Source: Fallopia convolvulus (taxonomy: Eukaryota > Streptophyta > Magnoliopsida > Caryophyllales > Polygonaceae). From it: a stretch of 64,000 bases of DNA. A program made the translations under genes and the position numbers. Numbering within the stretch: position 1 is the first letter of the stretch; every line of letters begins with the position of its first letter. This document shows, piece after piece, positions 58,575 to 64,000 of the stretch. The notes beneath the pieces are model-generated. The model saw only the letters and a program-made list of their open reading frames with translations. It did not search any database and was not told the origin of the DNA. The stretch spans positions 21,472,494 through 21,536,493 of the forward strand of contig OZ024729.1 of NCBI GenBank assembly GCA_964016875.1, read 5' to 3'.

Positions 58575-60421
58575 GTTTCCGCTTTTTGTTTTTGCTTTAG
58601 TTTTCGCTTTCTTAGATCTTTTTGCTAGCTTTCTTTTGACTTGTTTTTAGATTAGATTAGTGTAGTAGGGATAGAAATTTTTCTAAAGTGACTCAGGTAC
58701 AACAAAATGAAGAACAAAGTGCTACATATACCCGGTGCTAAATGCAACAGTTCAAAGGAAGAATCGGTGTACAACAAGCTCGATACCGACTTCACACGGT
58801 CGGTACAGACCTCTACATAACCGAGAAAATTCAACTGCTCAGTGATCAATGGTTTCAAACAACTTCAAGTTTTATTTTGTGAGTTCCCTTTTCTTTATCC
58901 TCTTTATTCTTTCTATGTTTTAAACAATGAGGACACTGTTTGGTTTAAGTATGGGGTATGGGAAAAGGAAACTCAGTTTTGTGTCAGTTTTTGTGTCTTT
59001 GTTTTTTTGTGTTCTTAGGATTGATAAATGTTCCACTTAGATGTCCTATGATATGCTTTAACTTGCTTGATCATGTAATTCCATAGCATGTTTGGATAGC
59101 TTTGCCTGAATCATGTTGAAAATTGTTTTTATGTGGATACTTAGCATGTGATGAAATTGAGCACATATGATCTTAGGTAAAGGTGACTTAAATCCAACAA
59201 AAATTGCTACCTTGTGAGTTATTTTTGGCCTTATAGGGAGAACATCCAAAATCCCTCTTCTTTTCTTGTGTGATTTACTCTCCTTATGCATATTATTTCT
59301 TGTCATTGATATGGTTATCTATTTCTTGAAGCCTTTATGAGATATTAGTTCATTTCATGTGAAATCATATGATGGAGAACTTATTTCTTTAAACCAATTT
59401 TTATCCTCTCTTTTTACCTACCTTATATTATCCTCTTTTTGAAGCCAATTTGAGCCTGAAGCCTTTTATTTTTAGCTCCACAAAAATATTCCTTAGCCAA
59501 TGTTAGCTTGACCCTATCCAGGGATTAAGACTTAGTGTTGGTGATAGTTTTGTTGAGTAAGATGTGCTGACTCAAGGGTGGGGTAATATGGGTTGGGTAA
59601 AGTGAAAGATCTTGCAGTATATCATGTAAAAGGAGTTTGGTTCTCTGAATGCACTTACAAAGGAAGTGGTAGTAAAGAAAAAATGCAGAACTCGTTACCG
59701 ACCCTAGTAGGGTCGGTACCGAACCTCCCACAGGAAAAAAATGAAGATATAAAATGGAGAAAAAAAGAGAAAAAAAGAGTTGAGTAGTGTATAAAGTGGA
59801 TGAGCCAAATCTTCCTTGTTGTTTGTAAGAAAGATTAGTTGAGATATTAAAGGGGTTGAAAGAAGTTGAAGTGAGTTGAGCATAAAGAAGAAAAGTGAGT
59901 TTGGTTATCTTTTGAGAGTTTTGGTAATGTGTGAGTTTTAGGAGTCCTTATTCCCGGATATTATTAGCACCACATAGCCAAAATATTTCCATACCTATTT
60001 GTTATTACCAAGCCCCATTACAACCCGGCCGAATAGAAGCTTCTATGAAGTTTTTCATTGAGCCTAAGTTCTCTTGATGATTTTTATGTGTTTTGACATC
60101 TCTGGTGGAGAGTTTGGTGATATAAGTAACAATGGCTATGTTGATATTTGTATATTGGATTGAGTTGAGAGTTGTTATTATAAGCCCAAACACATGAGAG
60201 TGGAGTGAAACACATTACCCTTGTGAGGTTGGTTTTTTGGTTGCTTTTGCTTGAGGTTGCTCATATATGTGTGATGACGTTAGATTCACTTGTCTATTTA
60301 TTTCTACTTGAGCTTTGATGTTGCTTTTTGATAAGGGCATTGACTTGAACGGCTTGTTATTGGTTTTGGTTGATGTCTTGTTGATTGCTTGAGGACAAGC
60401 AAGTCTAAGTATGGGGTATTT
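58575..60421 (+). other. E2 non-coding 3' tail
   Basis: Non-coding. It is shorter than in E1 because the second ORF is missing. It keeps the two blocks shared with E1 (about 59130-59540 and 59925-60230), palindrome pairs at 58782/58802 and 59694/59715, and AAGTATGGGGT at 58947 and 60407, the latter next to the LTR. Confidence 0.7.
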
Positions 60422-61604
60422 TGATGTCCGCCTTTTTAGTCATGTTTTTAGGGTGTGCTTTTTGTGTTTGAGTCTTTTTCTTTAGTTTTGTGTTTTGTTT
60501 TGAGTAGTTTCTGCAGGTTTTCGTATTATCTTAAGATATGGAGTCTACATAAGCTTTGGTGGTGTTTTGTAGGTTTTTAGAAGCCGTTTGGAGCACTTTT
60601 GAGGAAAAGAGCAAAACCGAGGAGAAACACTTAAGGAAAAGCTCAAGGAATAAAGTTCATAAAGGCATTGAAGATCAATTTCCAGCTTGGAAAGAGGTCG
60701 AGAAAATCATTACAAAGACATAGGAAAAAGAATCGAGTCAAACAGAGTTGTAACGAACTCGCTACGCAAGTTTTACTCAAGGCTGTTTTTAGTGCTGAAC
60801 AGGGTCAGTACCGAGGTGCACAGCTCGGTACCGAGGGTCCCGGGAGATCCGAGTCGGAGCAATTAAAGATCTTTTATCCCTTTCCTTTTATGGTATTAGA
60901 TAGTTTTAAGGGATATATCTAATTAGAAGATATATTTCCTTATAGATAACTTTTTAGATAGATTAGTTTCTCTATAAATACTCTTGTCCTAGCCTTTGTT
61001 TTACACACCATCCATCATTAGTTTAGAGGAAGAGAAGATAAGAGAGGTGAGAGGAGAGAGGGGGACGATATTGTGGAGTTACTTGGAAGACAAGTTTTGT
61101 TTGGATTCAAAGTTGTAAGCTTTCTCTTTTATTTAATTCAGTTTTGAAGTTTTCAATTATGAATTGTGAGTAGTCTCCTTCTCTAAGGTTAGGGTTAAAC
61201 CCAACAATGGTTGTGCATGCTTGTTTGTGATCATGATTTGATTGTTTTTATTGCATGATTCTATTCTCTTGCTCTTAATCCTTGAAACGAAAGTTGAAGG
61301 GAATTTCTCATTCATAGTTGAAGCGAAAGCGGAAACCTTGAATCAGAATAGTCAATTTAGGGTTTCGAAGCGAAAGCGTATCTATCCTAGTTGAAGTAGA
61401 AGAGATTAGATAGTAAGTTTATTGATTGAACGAAATTTAGTTGATTTACTTGCTTAGGTTGACGAAAGTTGACGCCTTTATGTGATACAAGCATGATCTA
61501 TGTGTTTCATTAACGTTTGGCATGCATAATTGTTGTTGTGGTGATACCTTTACCGTAGATTTTCTCTTTCTCTTGATAAAAACCCTTACTTTGTTGATTA
61601 CTTG
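60422..61604 (+). repeat. Truncated internal LTR copy (LTR A) in E2
   Basis: Starts TGATGTCCGCC like a normal 3' LTR, preceded by its polypurine word. It stops inside the U5-like end at TTGATTACTTG, lacking about the last 120 bp. It is visibly more different from the two terminal LTRs than they are from each other. Confidence 0.85.
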
Positions 61605-61715
61605 AGCTTTGATGTTGCTTTTTGATAAGGCCATTGACTTGAAGGGCTGTTTATTGGTTTTGGTTGATGTGTTGTTGATTGCTTGAGAAAAAGAAAGTCT
61701 AAGTATGGGGTATTT
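61605..61715 (+). repeat. Duplicated internal 3' end of E2
   Basis: Begins AGCTTTGATGTTGCTTTTTG and repeats 60311-60421 with a few changes (GGACAAGC becomes GAAAAAGA). It ends in AAGTATGGGGTATTT right before LTR B. The junction with LTR A lies at a shared TACTTG (61599-61604 and 60305-60310). Confidence 0.85.
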
Positions 61716-63018
61716 TGATGTCCGCCTTTTTAGTTGTGTTTTTAGGGTGTGTTTTTAGTGTCTTTGAGTCTTTTTCTTTAGTTTTGTTTTATGTTTTGAG
61801 TCATTTGTGTAGGTTTTCATATTTCCTTAATATATGGAGTGTACATAAGCTTTGGTGGTGTTTTATAGGTTTTTAGAAGCTGTTTGGAGCACTTTTGATG
61901 AAAAGAGCAAAACTGAGGAGAAACACTTAAGGAAAAGCTCAAGGAATGAAGTTCATAAAGGCATTGAAGATCAAGTTCGAGCTTGGAAAGAGGTCGAGAA
62001 AATTGTTACAAAGACATAGGAAAAAGAATCGAGTCAAACGGAGTTGTAACGAACCCACTACACAAGTTTTACTCAAGGCTGTTTTTAGTGCTGAATAGGG
62101 TCGGTACCAAGGTGCACAACTCAGTACCGAGGGTCCCGTGTCGGTGGCGGAGATCCGAGTCGGCGCAATTAAAGATCTTTTATCCCTTTCCTTTTATGTT
62201 ATTAGATAGTTTTAAGGGATATATCTTATTAGAAGATTTATTTCCTTATAGATAGCTTCTTAGATAGAATAGTTTCTCTATAAATACTCTTCTCTAACTC
62301 TTGGAACACACACGACACACGATTGAGAGGAGGAGAGCGAGAGGGACGCGTGAGAGGAGTAGAGATAGAGTAGAGATTGGAGATTGCTTGGAGGACAAGT
62401 TTTGTTTGGATTCAAAGTTGTAAGCTTTCTCTTTTATTTAATTCAGTTGTTCTTTATTATGATGTGTGAGTAGTCTTCCTCTATAAGGTTGGGGTTAAAC
62501 CCAAAAATAGTTGTGCATGCTTGCTTGTGATCATGTCTTGATTGTTTTTATTGCATGAATCTATTCTCTTGCTCTTAATCCTTGAAACGAAAGTTGATAG
62601 GAATTTCTCATTCATAGTTGAAGCGAAAGCGGAAACCTTGAATCAGAATAGTCAATTTAGGGTTTTGAAGCGAAAGCGGATCTATCCTAGTTGAAGTAGA
62701 AGAGATTAGATAGTAAGTTTATTGATTTAACGAAAGTTAGTTGATTTACTTGCTTGGGTAGACGAAAGTGGACACCTTTATGTGATAAAAGCATGATTTT
62801 TGTGTTTCATTAACGTTTGGTATGCATAATTGTTGTTGTGGGAATACCTTTACCTTAGATTTTCTCTTTATTGATATAAAAATCCATACTTTCTCTCTTA
62901 CTTGCGTGATAAGTAACAAAACTTGATACTGACTATCTCCCATGGACGAACCTGACTCCCCTGTACTCAGCGGGGTCTTGATTACAAATTTATTTGTTGT
63001 CAAGAAACCCTCTCAACA
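61716..63018 (+). repeat. E2 terminal 3' LTR (LTR B)
   Basis: 1,303 bp, the same length as the 5' LTR and closer to it than LTR A. Palindrome cores at 62103 and 62123 are slightly degenerate (GGTACC, AGTACC). The target duplication GTAAC follows at 63019. Confidence 0.92.
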
Positions 63019-64000
63019 GTAACGACGCAAATAAGAGAAAAGATCTAGGACGAGGGTCTACCACAACATAATCATGCAATCGAGATAGTGTGAATCATAA
63101 ATATCATGCCTTGAATATAAAGTCATCAACTTTCATTGATTAAAACAAGTAAATCAATCTACTTTCATAAACCAATTCACTTTCTACTTATTTTTTATCC
63201 AAAGTTTGAAACTTTCGTTATCAAACATTATCAACATTCAAGTTCATAACTTTCTCTTTCGATTAAGTAATAAACTCGTATTACCTTGACTTTCATCAAA
63301 GCATAAGCATAAAACAAGCAAAGAATAGATAGAAGGCATTCAATTATTCATCACATCATCATTCATGCACAATCATGTCGAGTTTTCAACCCCGATCCTA
63401 GAAAAGAAAACTACTCGCACATGCTTAAGGAATAACAAGCAGAATATTTGAATGAAAACATGACTTTAGATTAAAAACAAACTTACTTGAAATCCAAGAC
63501 TGAAAAATCTCTCCTAAACCGATCTTATACAAAACCAGAATCAAGAGAAAAACGTGCGTCTTTTGTTTCTCACGCGTCCAACCCCCCAAAACTTCTAAAG
63601 ACAAGAGTATTTATACTAGAAAAGCTATCTAAAAAGTTTCCATAAAGATAGAACTTTCTAAAACTAAAAGATTACGGAATAAAATCATTAAAAGTTCAAT
63701 GTCGGCTACGTCTACCAACACAGGGTACCTCGGTGTCGACCCTGTCAGGGTCGGTAGACTCTTGCTGAATTTTCGCCAACTTTTCCTTCCTGCAAGCCTC
63801 GATACCGAACCCATAAAGGTCGTTACCGAGCCTGTTTGGCCTTGTTTCCTTTGTACTTCTCACATTTTCTTTTGGATTTTCCGGGATCTTTTTAATGTCC
63901 TTATCTCCTCTTTAGCTCGCCCTACTCCTCTGTCTCTTCTCTATCTCGATGCCTCCACAATGCTCCAACTTGCTTCAAAAACCTACAGAAAAACACAAAA

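Larger units (their letters stand above)
54057..63018 (+). mobile_element. Athila-like non-autonomous Ty3 element E2 with an extra internal LTR
   Basis: 8,962 bp. The 5' LTR is 54057-55359 and the terminal 3' LTR is 61716-63018, each 1,303 bp, with perfect duplication GTAAC (54052-54056, 63019-63023). A third, truncated LTR (60422-61604) sits inside the element, followed by a copy of the internal 3' end (61605-61715). Gag and protease are present but broken. There is no RT, integrase or E1-like second ORF. The coding and 3' non-coding parts are homologous to E1, while the LTR sequence is of a different lineage (shared with the solo LTR at 15361). Confidence 0.93.
53772..64000 (-). mobile_element. 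E1-lineage LTR (E3) on the minus strand, split by E2 and cut by the window edge
   Basis: The left part 53772-54056 starts TGTTGATAGGG and contains AAGACCCCGCTGAGTACAAG, the reverse complement of the E1 LTR end. The right part 63019-64000 continues the same LTR: the reverse complement shows AACTTTCATTGATTAAAACA-type and TATAAATACTC-type blocks as in E1. E2 lies between them with its duplication GTAAC. The LTR start is beyond 64000. The palindrome pairs here are of the GGTACC type (53951/53972, 54031/54051, 63732/63753, 63801/63822), unlike E1. Confidence 0.75.

Overview
The window is nuclear DNA from a flowering plant, most likely a eudicot. The evidence is AT-rich intergenic DNA, intron-split genes with GT/AG borders, three plant gene families, and a deep nest of plant-type LTR retrotransposons. 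No bacterial-style operons, CRISPR arrays or viral genomes were seen. The species cannot be named from the sequence alone.

Layout. 1-3.1 kb holds AT-rich mobile DNA: a Helitron end and a 2.1-kb element with inverted ends. 3.47-5.65 kb (+) is a three-exon major facilitator transporter gene. 7.40-10.34 kb (-) is a three-exon membrane-anchored ubiquitin-fold (MUB) gene ending in a CaaX box. 12.64-19.41 kb is a minus-strand chromodomain Ty3 retrotransposon (5-bp target duplication AAAAT) whose reverse transcriptase is split by a 1.3-kb solo LTR. 20.97-21.9 kb is a copia gag/LTR relic. 22.44-24.46 kb (-) is a six-exon SWEET sugar transporter gene. These three host genes are ordinary and look intact.

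From 26.4 kb to the right edge the window is almost entirely nested retrotransposons. A minus-strand copia pol relic with its LTR (26.4-30.2 kb) abuts a minus-strand Sirevirus-like LTR (30.22-41.17 kb). That LTR is split by a young 10-kb plus-strand Sirevirus (30,762-40,803, TSD CCCTA). The remaining internal part of the outer element is split by a 10.3-kb Athila-like element, E1 (41,200-51,524, TSD CAAAC). A Helitron follows (52.69-53.72 kb), then a minus-strand LTR, E3, that runs past the right edge and is itself split by a 9-kb element, E2 (54,057-63,018, TSD GTAAC). E1 and E2 carry gag and protease but no reverse transcriptase or integrase, so they would depend on another element to move.

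The most unusual signal lies in E1, E2, E3 and the solo LTR. Short palindromes built on CTCGTTAACGAG or GGTCGGTACCGACC occur almost always in pairs, with core-to-core spacing of 20-22 bp, in LTRs, non-coding DNA and coding DNA alike. The core alternates between GTTAAC and GGTACC independently of the LTR lineage. The same elements carry at least nine sense-strand copies of the 11-mer AAGTATGGGGT, the sequence found at their polypurine tracts. They also share long, well-conserved non-coding 3' tails. Together these suggest a family-wide recognition or RNA-structure code used by non-autonomous retrotransposons. I do not know of a description of it. All counts and coordinates were made by eye.
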